This document shows positions 9,396-17,534 of a DNA stretch of 64,000 nucleotides, piece after piece (the first letter of the stretch is position 1; the number at the start of each line of letters is the position of its first letter). Under the pieces are notes generated by a model that saw only the letters and a list, made by a program, of their open reading frames with translations, had not been told where the DNA came from and ran no database searches. Origin of the DNA: Burkholderia pseudomultivorans (lineage in GTDB: Bacteria > Pseudomonadota > Gammaproteobacteria > Burkholderiales > Burkholderiaceae); assembly GCF_902499075.1 (NCBI RefSeq), contig NZ_CABVPP010000009.1, forward strand, positions 100,143 through 164,142, written 5' to 3'. The translations under genes were made by a program, and so were the position numbers.

Positions 9396-10673
9396 GTGCG
9401 GAAATCTACTTTCACCTTCCTCCTCGCCGGCTGCCTCGCACTGCCGGGCCTCGCGCGCGCGGCCGATCCGGCCGATCCCGCGCTGGTCAAGCGCGGCGAA
9501 TACCTGGCGGTCGCCGGCGACTGCATGGCCTGCCACACCGCGAAGGGCGGCAAGCCGTTCGCGGGCGGTCTCGGCATGCCGATCCCGATGCTCGGCAAGA
9601 TCTATTCGAGCAACATCACGCCAGACCCCGACAACGGTATCGGCAACTGGACGTTCGACGACTTCGAGCGCGCGGTGCGGCACGGCGTGTCGAAGGACGG
9701 CAGCAACCTGTATCCGGCGATGCCGTACGTGTCGTACGCGAAGATCAACGACGACGACGTGCAGGCGCTGTACGCGTACTTCATGCACGGCGTCGAGCCG
9801 GTCAAGCAGGCGCCGCCGAAGAACGAGATCCCCGCGCTGCTGAGCATGCGCTGGCCGCTGAAGATCTGGAACTGGCTGTTCCTGAAGGACGGCGCGTACC
9901 AGCCGAAGCCGGCGCAGAGCGCCGAGTGGAACCGCGGCGCGTACCTGGTGCAGGGCCTCGCACACTGCAGCACGTGCCACACGCCGCGCGGCATTGCGAT
10001 GCAGGAGAAGTCGCTCGATGAAACCGGCGGCAGCTTCCTGTCGGGTTCGGTGCTCGCGGGCTGGGACGGCTACAACATCACGTCCGACCCGAATGCGGGG
10101 ATCGGCGGCTGGTCGCAGCAGCAGCTCGTGCAGTATCTGCGCACCGGCAGCGTGCCGGGGCTCGCGCAGGCGGCAGGCCCGATGTCCGAGGCGATCGAGC
10201 ACAGCTTCTCGAAGATGACGGATGCCGACATCGGCGCGATCGCGACGTACATCCGTACGGTGCCGGCCGTGTCGAACGGCGATGCGAAGCAGTCGCGCGC
10301 GTCGTGGGGCAAGCCGGCCGAGGACGGGCTGAAGCTGCGCGGCGTCGCGCTCGCGTCGTCGGGCATCGATCCGGCGCGGCTCTATCTCGGCAACTGCGCG
10401 ACCTGTCACCAGATGCAGGGCAAGGGCACGCCGGACGGCTACTATCCGTCGCTGTTCCACAACTCGACGGTCGGCGCGTCGAATCCGACCAATCTCGTGC
10501 AGGTGATCCTGAACGGCGTGCAGCGCAAGGCCGGCAGCGAGGACGTCGGGATGCCGGCGTTCCGCAACGAGCTGTCGGATGCGCAGATCGCCGCGCTGGC
10601 GAACTACCTGACCGGGCAGTTCGGCAATCCGGCCGCGAAGGTGAGCGACCAGGACGTCGCGAAGCTGCGCTGA
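9396..10673 (+). CDS. Triheme cytochrome c subunit (beta) of FAD glucose dehydrogenase
   Basis: The 425-residue product starts at a GTG two bases after the alpha-subunit stop. A signal peptide (RKSTFTFLLAGCLALPGLARA) is followed by three CxxCH heme-attachment motifs at residues 43-47 (CMACH), 191-195 (CSTCH) and 334-338 (CATCH). The length matches the beta subunit of the B. cepacia complex. It anchors the dehydrogenase at the membrane and relays electrons to the respiratory chain. The GTG is the only start that leaves the signal peptide intact, and the same frame is open far upstream only as an antisense-like extension. Confidence 0.94.
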   Translation: MRKSTFTFLLAGCLALPGLARAADPADPALVKRGEYLAVAGDCMACHTAKGGKPFAGGLGMPIPMLGKIYSSNITPDPDNGIGNWTFDDFERAVRHGVSKDGSNLYPAMPYVSYAKINDDDVQALYAYFMHGVEPVKQAPPKNEIPALLSMRWPLKIWNWLFLKDGAYQPKPAQSAEWNRGAYLVQGLAHCSTCHTPRGIAMQEKSLDETGGSFLSGSVLAGWDGYNITSDPNAGIGGWSQQQLVQYLRTGSVPGLAQAAGPMSEAIEHSFSKMTDADIGAIATYIRTVPAVSNGDAKQSRASWGKPAEDGLKLRGVALASSGIDPARLYLGNCATCHQMQGKGTPDGYYPSLFHNSTVGASNPTNLVQVILNGVQRKAGSEDVGMPAFRNELSDAQIAALANYLTGQFGNPAAKVSDQDVAKLR

Positions 10674-10845
10674 CGCGGCGGCGCAGGTCAACCTCGGACC
10701 AGGGGAGGTACGCAGCACATCGGGCGGTACCCGATGCCGGTTGTTGCAGAGCGGGGCGGGCGGCGCAGGCGGCCGCCCGGCCCGGTTCGTTGGCAATCCG
10801 CTGCGCGTTCGATCCGGGCGCGCATCGTTTTCGTTGATCGACACC

Positions 10846-11265
10846 ATGACACCGAATCAATCGTTTCTCGCGTCCCAGCGCGATGTGCTGCTGCTGCTTG
10901 CCCGCATTCTGCTCGTGATCCTGTTCGTGATGTTCGGCTGGAAGAAGATCGTCGACTTCCCCGGCACGATCGCGTTCATGGGCTCCGAGGGCGCGCCCGC
11001 GCCGATCGTCTCCGCGGCGATTTCCGTCGTGATGGAGCTGTTCGTCGGGATCGCGATCCTCGTCGGCTTCCAGACGCGGCCGCTCGCGCTGCTGCTTGCG
11101 CTGTATACGATCGGCACCGGCATCATCGGCCATCACTACTGGAACATGACCGGTGGCGAGCAGGTCAACAACATGATTCATTTCTACAAGAACATCGCGA
11201 TCTCGGGCGGGCTGCTCGCGCTTTGCGCGGCCGGCCCCGGACGTTTTTCGGTCGATCGCGGCTGA
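10846..11265 (+). CDS. DoxX family membrane protein
   Basis: From the ATG at 10846 the product has 139 residues (MTPNQSFLASQRDVLLLLAR). It contains four hydrophobic helices (about residues 13-30, 50-70, 75-92 and 112-130) and the FGWKKIVDFPGTIAFMG stretch typical of DoxX/YphA-like proteins. Family members sit in the inner membrane, and some associate with respiratory or redox-stress complexes; no catalytic site is visible. The longer open frame from 10741 starts with low-complexity Gly/Arg sequence, so I prefer the later start. It lies between the dehydrogenase operon and a porin on the same strand, but its role with either is unproven. Confidence 0.8.
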   Translation: MTPNQSFLASQRDVLLLLARILLVILFVMFGWKKIVDFPGTIAFMGSEGAPAPIVSAAISVVMELFVGIAILVGFQTRPLALLLALYTIGTGIIGHHYWNMTGGEQVNNMIHFYKNIAISGGLLALCAAGPGRFSVDRG

Positions 11266-11328
11266 TAGGACCCTGGGCGCGCGCATGGGGCGCGCGCCGG
11301 AGGGTCGAGACTCCGAGGGGGCATCATT

Positions 11329-12432
11329 TTGCGACTCAAACATTTCGCATGGCTGATCGCGGCCGCCGCGCCGGCGGCCGCCGTCGCACAGACGAGCGTG
11401 ACGCTGTACGGCCGCGTCGACGGCGGTGTCGAATACCTGAACCACATCGCGACGCCGAACGGCAGCGCGACGCGCTGGAGTGCCGAAAGCGGCGACTGGG
11501 GCACCAGCATGTTCGGGCTGAAGGGCATCGAGGATCTCGGCGGCGGGCTGTCGACGGTCTTCAACCTCGAAACCGCGTTCCAGGTGATGAACGGCCAGAC
11601 GGGCGGCGGGCGCATGTGGTCGCGGCGCGCGTATGTCGGGCTGAAGAGCGACACGTGGGGCCAGCTGCAGGCCGGCCGCAACCTGTTCATCGACAGCGAC
11701 GGCGTGTGGGAATTCGATCCGTTCGTCCAGCAGGCGTTTTCGTCGGCATCGCTGGTGCGCGGCCGCAACTGGCAGCAGACCAGCAACAACATCGAATATC
11801 ACAGCCCGGTGTTCGGCGGCTTCGACGTGCAGGCGCAATACGCGTTCGGCAATCAGTCGCGCGGCTTCAACTACGGTGCGGCGGACGATTTCGGCCGCTC
11901 CGACGGGATCATGATCTCGTACCATTCGCCGATGCTCGACGTGCGCGGCATCTACGACGAACTGCGCGACAACAACGGCAAGCTCAGCAACATCTTCACC
12001 GCGTCGCGCGAATATTTCGTCGGTGCGAACGTGAAGGTGTCGAAGTTCAAGATCCAGGGCGCGTACACGCACTACCAGGCGCCCGACAGCCCGGCCGGCG
12101 TTGCCGATCGCGCCGATCACTACTGGCTCGGCGCGACCTACACCGCGACGCCGCAATGGGCGGTGACGGGCGGCGGCTATTACGTGAAGGTCGGCGACGG
12201 CGGCGGCGATGCGTCGCACGATCCGTCGGGCCATGCGATCATGTACGTGCTCGGCACCACCTACAACCTGTCGAAGCGCACCTTCCTGTACGGCACCGTC
12301 GCTTACGTGCGCAACGGCGGCAACTCGAATTTCTCGCTGCTCGCGACGCCGCGCGACGCGACGTCGAACACGAGCCCGATGACGGGCGAGTCGCAGACGG
12401 GCGCGTATGTCGGGATGATGCATACGTTCTGA
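11329..12432 (+). CDS. Gram-negative general porin (Burkholderia OmpC-like, 16-strand type)
   Basis: The 367-residue product starts MRLKHFAWLIAAAAPAAAVAQ, a signal peptide cut after AQ, followed by SVTLYGRVDGGVEYL, the standard first beta strand of betaproteobacterial porins. It ends in ...MMHTF with the terminal aromatic residue that the BAM machinery recognises. The start is a TTG at 11329, preceded at good spacing by CTCCGAGGGG; no ATG or GTG would give a full signal peptide. It would form a trimeric diffusion pore in the outer membrane. A strong bidirectional terminator follows. Confidence 0.9.
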   Translation: MRLKHFAWLIAAAAPAAAVAQTSVTLYGRVDGGVEYLNHIATPNGSATRWSAESGDWGTSMFGLKGIEDLGGGLSTVFNLETAFQVMNGQTGGGRMWSRRAYVGLKSDTWGQLQAGRNLFIDSDGVWEFDPFVQQAFSSASLVRGRNWQQTSNNIEYHSPVFGGFDVQAQYAFGNQSRGFNYGAADDFGRSDGIMISYHSPMLDVRGIYDELRDNNGKLSNIFTASREYFVGANVKVSKFKIQGAYTHYQAPDSPAGVADRADHYWLGATYTATPQWAVTGGGYYVKVGDGGGDASHDPSGHAIMYVLGTTYNLSKRTFLYGTVAYVRNGGNSNFSLLATPRDATSNTSPMTGESQTGAYVGMMHTF

Positions 12433-12456
12433 GCGGGGCGGCGCGCCGGATGCAAA

Positions 12457-12488
12457 AAAAGGCACGGGTGGTGGAACCCGTGCCTTTT
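12457..12488. terminator. Bidirectional intrinsic terminator between porin and MHS transporter
   Basis: A perfect 13-bp stem (AAAAGGCACGGGT paired with ACCCGTGCCTTTT) with a six-base loop is flanked by an A run on the left and a T run on the right, so it can stop transcription from both sides. It lies between the convergent porin and transporter genes. Confidence 0.9.
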
Positions 12489-12510
12489 GCGTTGGTGCGG
12501 CGCGCGCCGT

Positions 12511-13836
12511 TCAGTCGAGCGACTTCCCGGCTTTCTCGTCCATGCAGCGTACCGCGAGCAGCGTCAGCACGCCGCAGCCGATCGCATACCACGCAGGCGC
12601 ATTCGGATTGCCGGTCGCCGCGATCAGCCACGTGACGAAGAACTGCGCGAAGCCGCCGAAGATCGCGACGCCGATGCTGTACACGAGCGCACCGCCCGTC
12701 GCGCGCACGGCGCGCGGGAACAGTTCGCCGAGCATCGCGCCGGTCGCGCCGATGTTGATCGCATGCACGATCGACAGCGCCGCGATGATCGACAGCAGCG
12801 ACGCGGCGCCCGGCCAGCGGTTCAGGGCGACGAACGCGGGGTAGATCGCAACCATCAGCGCGATGCGCGTCCACCAGACGATCCGGTTGCGCCCGTACAC
12901 GTCGGACAGGTAGCCGCCGATCGGCGTCGCGAGCATCAGGATCGCGCCGGCGACGCAGCCGGCCGTCATCGACAGCCAGGTCGGCAGGTGCAGCACCTGC
13001 ACGCCGTAGATCGCCATGTAGAACACGATGATGTAGTGGATCGACGTGCCGCCGATCGTCACGCCGAGCCCCGCGAACACGGCCTTGCCGTGGTGGCGCA
13101 GCACGTCGGCGAGCGGCAGCGACGCGACCTTTTCCGTCTGCGCGCGAGGGTGCGCGTGCGCGTCGCCCGGCACTTCCTCGACGGTGCGGCGCAGCCAGTA
13201 GCCGAGCGGCACGAACAGCGTGCCGATGATGAACGGCACGCGCCAGCCCCAGCTTTCGAGCTGCGCGGCGTTCAGCGTCGACGTGAGCGCGACGCCGGTC
13301 AGCGCGCCTGCGAGCGCGGCGAGCCCCTGGCTCGAGAACTGGAACGACGCATAGAATCCGCGGCGGTGCTGCGGCGCCTGTTCGAGCAGCAGCGTGGTCG
13401 ACGCACCGACTTCGCCGCCCGACGCGAACCCTTGCAGCAGGCGCGCGAGCACCAGCAGCAGCGGTGCGGCGATGCCGACCTGCGCGTAGGTCGGCGCGAT
13501 CGCGATCGTCGCGGTGCCGAGCGCCATCAGCAGCAGCGTCAGGATCATCGCCTTCTTGCGGCCGACGCGATCCGCATACATGCCGATCACGAGACCGCCG
13601 AGCGGGCGCGTGACGAAGCCGACGCCGAAGCTCGCGACCGCGAGCATCAGTTGCCCGAACGACGAGTGCACGGGGAAGAACAGCTTGCCGATCAGGATCG
13701 CAAAGAAGCTGTAGACCGTGAAGTCGTAGAACTCGAGCGCGTTGCCGACCGCGGCGGCCGCGATCAGGCGGCGCTTTTTCGCGGCGGTGCGTGCATCGGC
13801 CGGCGTGTCGTCGAACGAAAGGGTGGACGTTTCCAT
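12511..13836 (-). CDS. MFS transporter, metabolite/H+ symporter (MHS) family
   Basis: The 441-residue protein starts METSTLSFDD and has about 12 membrane helices. The MHS signature appears early (AVGNALEFYDFTVYSFF), with the loop 2-3 motif ADRVGRKKAM and, after helix 4, the LQGFASGGEVGAS block that in this family follows the substrate pocket. MHS members import organic acids, betaine, proline or aromatic acids with protons. It lies 41 bp downstream of an M20 amidohydrolase on the same strand, with a LysR regulator divergent from that gene. It therefore probably imports the amidohydrolase substrate (an N-acyl or benzoyl amino acid) or a related acid. That substrate is inference from context. 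Confidence 0.87.
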   Translation of the reverse strand: METSTLSFDDTPADARTAAKKRRLIAAAAVGNALEFYDFTVYSFFAILIGKLFFPVHSSFGQLMLAVASFGVGFVTRPLGGLVIGMYADRVGRKKAMILTLLLMALGTATIAIAPTYAQVGIAAPLLLVLARLLQGFASGGEVGASTTLLLEQAPQHRRGFYASFQFSSQGLAALAGALTGVALTSTLNAAQLESWGWRVPFIIGTLFVPLGYWLRRTVEEVPGDAHAHPRAQTEKVASLPLADVLRHHGKAVFAGLGVTIGGTSIHYIIVFYMAIYGVQVLHLPTWLSMTAGCVAGAILMLATPIGGYLSDVYGRNRIVWWTRIALMVAIYPAFVALNRWPGAASLLSIIAALSIVHAINIGATGAMLGELFPRAVRATGGALVYSIGVAIFGGFAQFFVTWLIAATGNPNAPAWYAIGCGVLTLLAVRCMDEKAGKSLD

Positions 13837-13877
13837 GGGGTTTCCCGGTAAGCGCGCAGCAGCGTGATGAAGGGCCG

Positions 13878-15062
13878 TCAGGCCGCGAGCCAGCCTTCGG
13901 CGACGCGGACCCAGTAGCTCGCGCCGATCGCAAGGATGTCGTCGTTGAAGTCGTAGCCGGGGTTGTGCACCATGCAGCCGCCCTTGCTGCCGATGCCGTT
14001 GCCGATGAACGCATAGCAGCCGGGGCGCGCTTCGAGCATGAACGCGAAATCCTCGCTGCCCATCAGCGGCGGCGCGTCGGTTTCGACGCGCTCGGCGCCG
14101 AGCATCCCGCGCGCGATGTCGGCCGCGAACGCGGTCGGCTCCGCGTGATTGACGAGCACCGGGTAGCCGTAGTCGTAGTCGACTTCCGCAGTCACGCCGA
14201 AGCTTTCGGCCTGGCCTTTCGCGAGCGCTTCGATGCGGCGGGCGAGCAGCGCGCGCACGTCGGCGTTCAGCGCGCGCACCGACAGCTTCATCACGACGGT
14301 TTCGGGAATGATGTTGAAGGTTTCGCCGGCCTGCACGCTGCCGACCGTGATCACCGCCGCATGCTGCGCGTCGACCTCGCGCGCGACGATGGTCTGCAGC
14401 GCGACCATGATGCTGCCGGCGGCCGACATCGGATCGCGCGCGAAATGCGGCATCGCGCCGTGGCCGCCGACGCCGCGCAGCGTGATCGTCACGCGGTCGG
14501 CCGACGCCATCGCGGCGCCGGTGCGGAAGGCCATGTCGCCGGCCGCGCGGCCCGGCATGTTGTGGATCGCGAAGATCGCGTCGCATGGGAAGCGGTCGAA
14601 CAGGCCGTCGTCCATCATCGCCTTCGCGCCGCCGAAATTCTCCTCGGCCGGCTGGAAGATCAGGTTCAGCGTGCCGGAAAACCGGCGCGTTGCCGCGAGG
14701 TGGCGCGCCGCGCAGAGCAGCATCGCCGTATGGCCGTCATGCCCGCACGCATGCATCTTGTTCGCGTGGCGGCTCGCATACGGCAGGCCGGTCGCTTCCG
14801 CGAGCGGCAGCGCGTCCATGTCGGCGCGCAGCCCGACCGTGCGCGTGCCTTGTCCTTCGCGCAGCACGCCGACGACGCCCGTCTTGCCGATCCCGCGATG
14901 CACTTCATAGCCCCAGCCGCCGAGCAGCTCGGCGACGAGATCGCTCGTCAGCGTTTCCTCGAACGCGAGCTCGGGGTGGGCGTGGATGCGGCGGCGCACC
15001 TCGATCAGTTCGGGGGCGATCGCGGCGATGCCGGGGATGACGGGGTTCGCGGCGTGGGGCAT
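13878..15062 (-). CDS. M20 family amidohydrolase (hippurate hydrolase-like)
   Basis: The product has 394 residues from the ATG at 15062, which has GGAGA at correct spacing (an in-frame upstream ATG at 15116 lacks one). Metal ligands of the M20D group are visible: ADMDALPL, then MHACGHDGHTAML (Cys and His ligands), PAEEN with the catalytic Glu, HNMPG, and near the C-terminus GSEDFAFM. The lid/dimer domain begins near DRVTITLRGVGGHGAMPH. Family members hydrolyse the amide bond of hippurate, N-acyl amino acids or indole-acetyl amino acids in the cytoplasm. It is co-directional with the MHS transporter and divergent from a LysR gene, which together form a small catabolic cluster. Confidence 0.88.
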   Translation of the reverse strand: MPHAANPVIPGIAAIAPELIEVRRRIHAHPELAFEETLTSDLVAELLGGWGYEVHRGIGKTGVVGVLREGQGTRTVGLRADMDALPLAEATGLPYASRHANKMHACGHDGHTAMLLCAARHLAATRRFSGTLNLIFQPAEENFGGAKAMMDDGLFDRFPCDAIFAIHNMPGRAAGDMAFRTGAAMASADRVTITLRGVGGHGAMPHFARDPMSAAGSIMVALQTIVAREVDAQHAAVITVGSVQAGETFNIIPETVVMKLSVRALNADVRALLARRIEALAKGQAESFGVTAEVDYDYGYPVLVNHAEPTAFAADIARGMLGAERVETDAPPLMGSEDFAFMLEARPGCYAFIGNGIGSKGGCMVHNPGYDFNDDILAIGASYWVRVAEGWLAA

Positions 15063-15244
15063 GGTGTCTCCAGTGGGGCCGGTGGGGCGTTTGACGCGCA
15101 TATGACGAGCAAGCATATAAATTTCTTTTGCGCACCATAAGCTGATAAATTGCTTTGGTGCACACCGCCGGTTGCCGCTCGGGAATACCCTGAGCCAGCT
15201 GGCGCGGCCGGGCCTCGGGTTTCCACGAATCGCGCATTGCCGCC

Positions 15245-16147
15245 ATGAAATACCATCAGTTGAAAGCGTTCGTCACCGTCGCGGAAGAGGGCAGCATTCG
15301 CGCGGCCGCGCGCCGCCTGAACGTGTCGCCGGCGGCGCTGACGAAGGCGGTCAAGGAACTGGAGATCGCGCTCGGCGTGTCGCTCGTCGTGCGCACCGCG
15401 CGCGGCGTGCAGCTGACCGCGTTCGGTCAGCAGTTGCAGGTGCGTGCGCGGCTGATCGTCACCGAGATGCAGCGTGCGCGCGACGACATCGAGCAGGCGC
15501 AGGGCGCGATGACGGGCTCGGTGGCGGCGGCGATCACGCCGGCCGCCGCGGTGACGATCCTGCCGGACGCGTTTCGCGCGTTTCGGCGGCGCTTTCCGGT
15601 TGCGCGCGTGAGTCTCATCGAAGGGTTTCCGGGCGTCGCGCTGCCGCGGCTGCACGACGGCTCGCTCGATTTCGCGGTGGCCGTCGTCGTGCCGGAACTG
15701 CTGGCGGCCGAGTTCGATCACGCAGAGCTCTATGCGAGCCGCTCGCTGATCGTCGCGCGCAAGGGACATCCGCTGGCGTCGGCCACGTCGCTCGCCGATC
15801 TCGTCGATGCCGACTGGTTGATGAATCCGTCGCCGGAAAGCTCGACGCAGGTGCTGTTCAATTCGTTCGTCGCGTACGGGCTGCCGATGCCGACGCGCGT
15901 CGTCGAGTGCCCGAGCTTCGGGCTCGCGCACAGCCTGATGACGGGATGCGACCTGATCGCGTCGATGCCCGAGCAGCTGCTGCAGGGCGAGTGGGCGCGC
16001 GATCAGCTGGCGGTGCTGCCGATTCGCGAACGGCTGCCGGCCGTGTCGGTGCAGGCCGTCACGCGTCGCGACAGTCCGCTGACGCCGGCCGCGGCGATGC
16101 TGCTCGACTGCCTGCGCGATTCCGCGCGACGCCAGGGGCTGCGGTAG
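15245..16147 (+). CDS. LysR family transcriptional regulator (next to amidohydrolase)
   Basis: The 300-residue protein has the N-terminal winged helix-turn-helix ([40 protein letters not shown], given here by its ends: residues 1-40) and a periplasmic-binding-protein-like effector domain from about residue 90. The intergenic space of 182 bp to the divergent amidohydrolase gene is the usual LysR control region and is AT-richer than its surroundings (ATAAATTTC, TAAGCTGATAAATTGC). It most likely activates the amidohydrolase-transporter pair in response to the substrate. Confidence 0.88.
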   Translation: MKYHQLKAFVTVAEEGSIRAAARRLNVSPAALTKAVKELEIALGVSLVVRTARGVQLTAFGQQLQVRARLIVTEMQRARDDIEQAQGAMTGSVAAAITPAAAVTILPDAFRAFRRRFPVARVSLIEGFPGVALPRLHDGSLDFAVAVVVPELLAAEFDHAELYASRSLIVARKGHPLASATSLADLVDADWLMNPSPESSTQVLFNSFVAYGLPMPTRVVECPSFGLAHSLMTGCDLIASMPEQLLQGEWARDQLAVLPIRERLPAVSVQAVTRRDSPLTPAAAMLLDCLRDSARRQGLR

Positions 16148-16247
16148 CCGCGCGCGAGCCGGTATCATAGCGGCCGGCCCGCCGTACCGGCCGGCCTTCG
16201 ACAACCTCGCCACTCCGGCATCCGTATCCAGCAATCAGAGGCATTAC

Positions 16248-16568
16248 ATGACCAGTGCAACCCAATTCGACAACGTGTCGGTCGTCAAGCGCGCCAATGT
16301 CTATTTCGACGGCAAGTGCGTGTCGCATGCGGTGATCTTCCCGGACGGCACGCGCAAGACGCTCGGCGTGATCCTGCCGTGCGCGCTCAACTTCGGCACC
16401 GATGCGCCCGAATTGATGGAAGTGCAGGCCGGCAAGTGCCGCGTGAAGCTCGACGGCAGCGACGAGTGGCAGACCTACGGCGCCGGCGAATCGTTCTCGG
16501 TGCCGGGCAAGAGCCGCTTCGACATCGAAGTGCTCGAAACGCTCGACTACGTCTGCAGCTATCTGTAA
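16248..16568 (+). CDS. ppnP: Pyrimidine/purine nucleoside phosphorylase (YaiE/DUF1255 cupin)
   Basis: The 106-residue protein is a single cupin domain. Typical PpnP blocks are visible: [20 protein letters not shown] at the start, [18 protein letters not shown], and at the end [18 protein letters not shown] followed by DYVCSYL. The enzyme splits nucleosides with phosphate into base and ribose-1-phosphate with broad specificity. The length (about 95-106) fits the family. It stands alone, 100 bp after the LysR gene. Confidence 0.93.
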   Translation: MTSATQFDNVSVVKRANVYFDGKCVSHAVIFPDGTRKTLGVILPCALNFGTDAPELMEVQAGKCRVKLDGSDEWQTYGAGESFSVPGKSRFDIEVLETLDYVCSYL

Positions 16569-16615
16569 GTGCCATCCATGCGGGCGGCGCGTGCCGTTCG
16601 CATCGAGCAAAAAAG

Positions 16616-16637
16616 AAGCCCCGCCGAGGCGGGGCTT
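16616..16637 (-). terminator. Rho-independent terminator for the small exported protein gene
   Basis: A GC-rich hairpin (arms AAGCCCCGC and GCGGGGCTT, four-base loop) is followed, when read on the minus strand, by CTTTTTTGC. It ends transcripts of the minus-strand gene at 16676-17002 and may also act on ppnP coming from the other side. Confidence 0.85.
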
Positions 16638-16675
16638 GTCGCAAGCGGATGGCGCAAGGCCATCCGTTACGCGCG

Positions 16676-17002
16676 TTACAGGCAGGCGTTGATGTCGCCT
16701 GCCGAGGCCGCGTCGCCGCGCAGGCCCACCCACGTCTTTGCGCTGGCGTTCCACGACGGACGAACCATCGCGGCGGCACCGTTCGGCGGCTGCTGGCCCG
16801 GCGCGTAGACGTCGGTCGCGAGGCCGTTCGCGAGTACGTTCTGCGAGATCACCTGTTGCTGGGACTTGTCGGCCCAGGTCTTGGCGATGCAGGCCGATAC
16901 GTCCTGCGCGGGCTTCTGGCTTTGTCCCACGTTCTGCACGGCAGGGTCGGCTGCATGAGCAGAAATTGCCACGGTCAATGCGATCAGCGGTAAGTATTTC
17001 AC
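16676..17002 (-). CDS. Small exported protein of unknown function
   Basis: I do not recognise a family. From the GTG at 17002, which has GGGAGATAAC just upstream, the product has 108 residues: a signal peptide (VKYLPLIALTVAISAHAADP, cleavage after HA-A) and a mature part of about 90 residues with two cysteines (ACIAKTW and the penultimate residue in INACL) that could form a disulfide. The mature part contains PGQQPPNG and ends AASAGDINACL. It is a stand-alone gene with its own terminator. The open frame extends upstream to 17266, but that part is Arg-rich and lacks a start context. Confidence 0.75.
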   Translation of the reverse strand: MKYLPLIALTVAISAHAADPAVQNVGQSQKPAQDVSACIAKTWADKSQQQVISQNVLANGLATDVYAPGQQPPNGAAAMVRPSWNASAKTWVGLRGDAASAGDINACL

Positions 17003-17534
17003 GTTATCTCCCTCGAGTCGTGATTGATTGAGTGGGAAGCGCAGTAGTACTGCGTGCAAGTGAGATTGCGTTCGGCAGACGCGGTTCCGACGATTCCGAA
17101 ACAAGTTGTTAACGCGCTTGCCAAACGGCAAACCCCGGTGCAGTGCTGAGTGTTGCAGCGCGGCATGCGTCGCGCTGCCGATGCGTGTTCGCACGACGAC
17201 ATCATGCGCGCTGCGGTCGGCTCGCTGCCCGGTCGTGTGGTCGAAGATGGCCGCGACATCCGGCATGCATCGGCATGCCGTGTCGCGACGCGTTGTTGTC
17301 GGCTGCCGTTATCGGCTTGTCGGATTGCGAAGCTGGAATGGCTGAATGGGTGGCCCCGTCGCATGGGCACCATGATGACAAACTTTCGTCAGTCTAATTG
17401 TCAAGCAACTTTAAGCGACGACAGACAAGACAGACGACGATGCGGCGCGCGACACGCGCACCGCATCATGACGCGAAGCAATGCGTGCGGAAGAGGGAGC
17501 GCGCGCGACGTGTCGCCGCGCGCGCGATGCTGCG
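17003..17534. other. Non-coding stretch between small exported protein and CLC channel genes
   Basis: I see no supported gene in these 530 bases. The part next to 17002 must hold the promoter of the exported-protein gene. Near 17385-17404 the minus strand reads TTGACAATTAGACTGACG, a good -35-like hexamer without a convincing -10. Short open frames on both strands lack start signals and family resemblance. Confidence 0.5.

Noticed and set aside
16165-16200. GGCCGGCC repeats between the LysR gene and ppnP as a terminator
   Set aside because: GC-rich pairing is possible but there is no T run and such 8-mers are common in this genome type.
17106-17345. Short plus-strand frames before the CLC gene as a small gene
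   Set aside because: Codon use is atypical, there is no ribosome site and no family resemblance.
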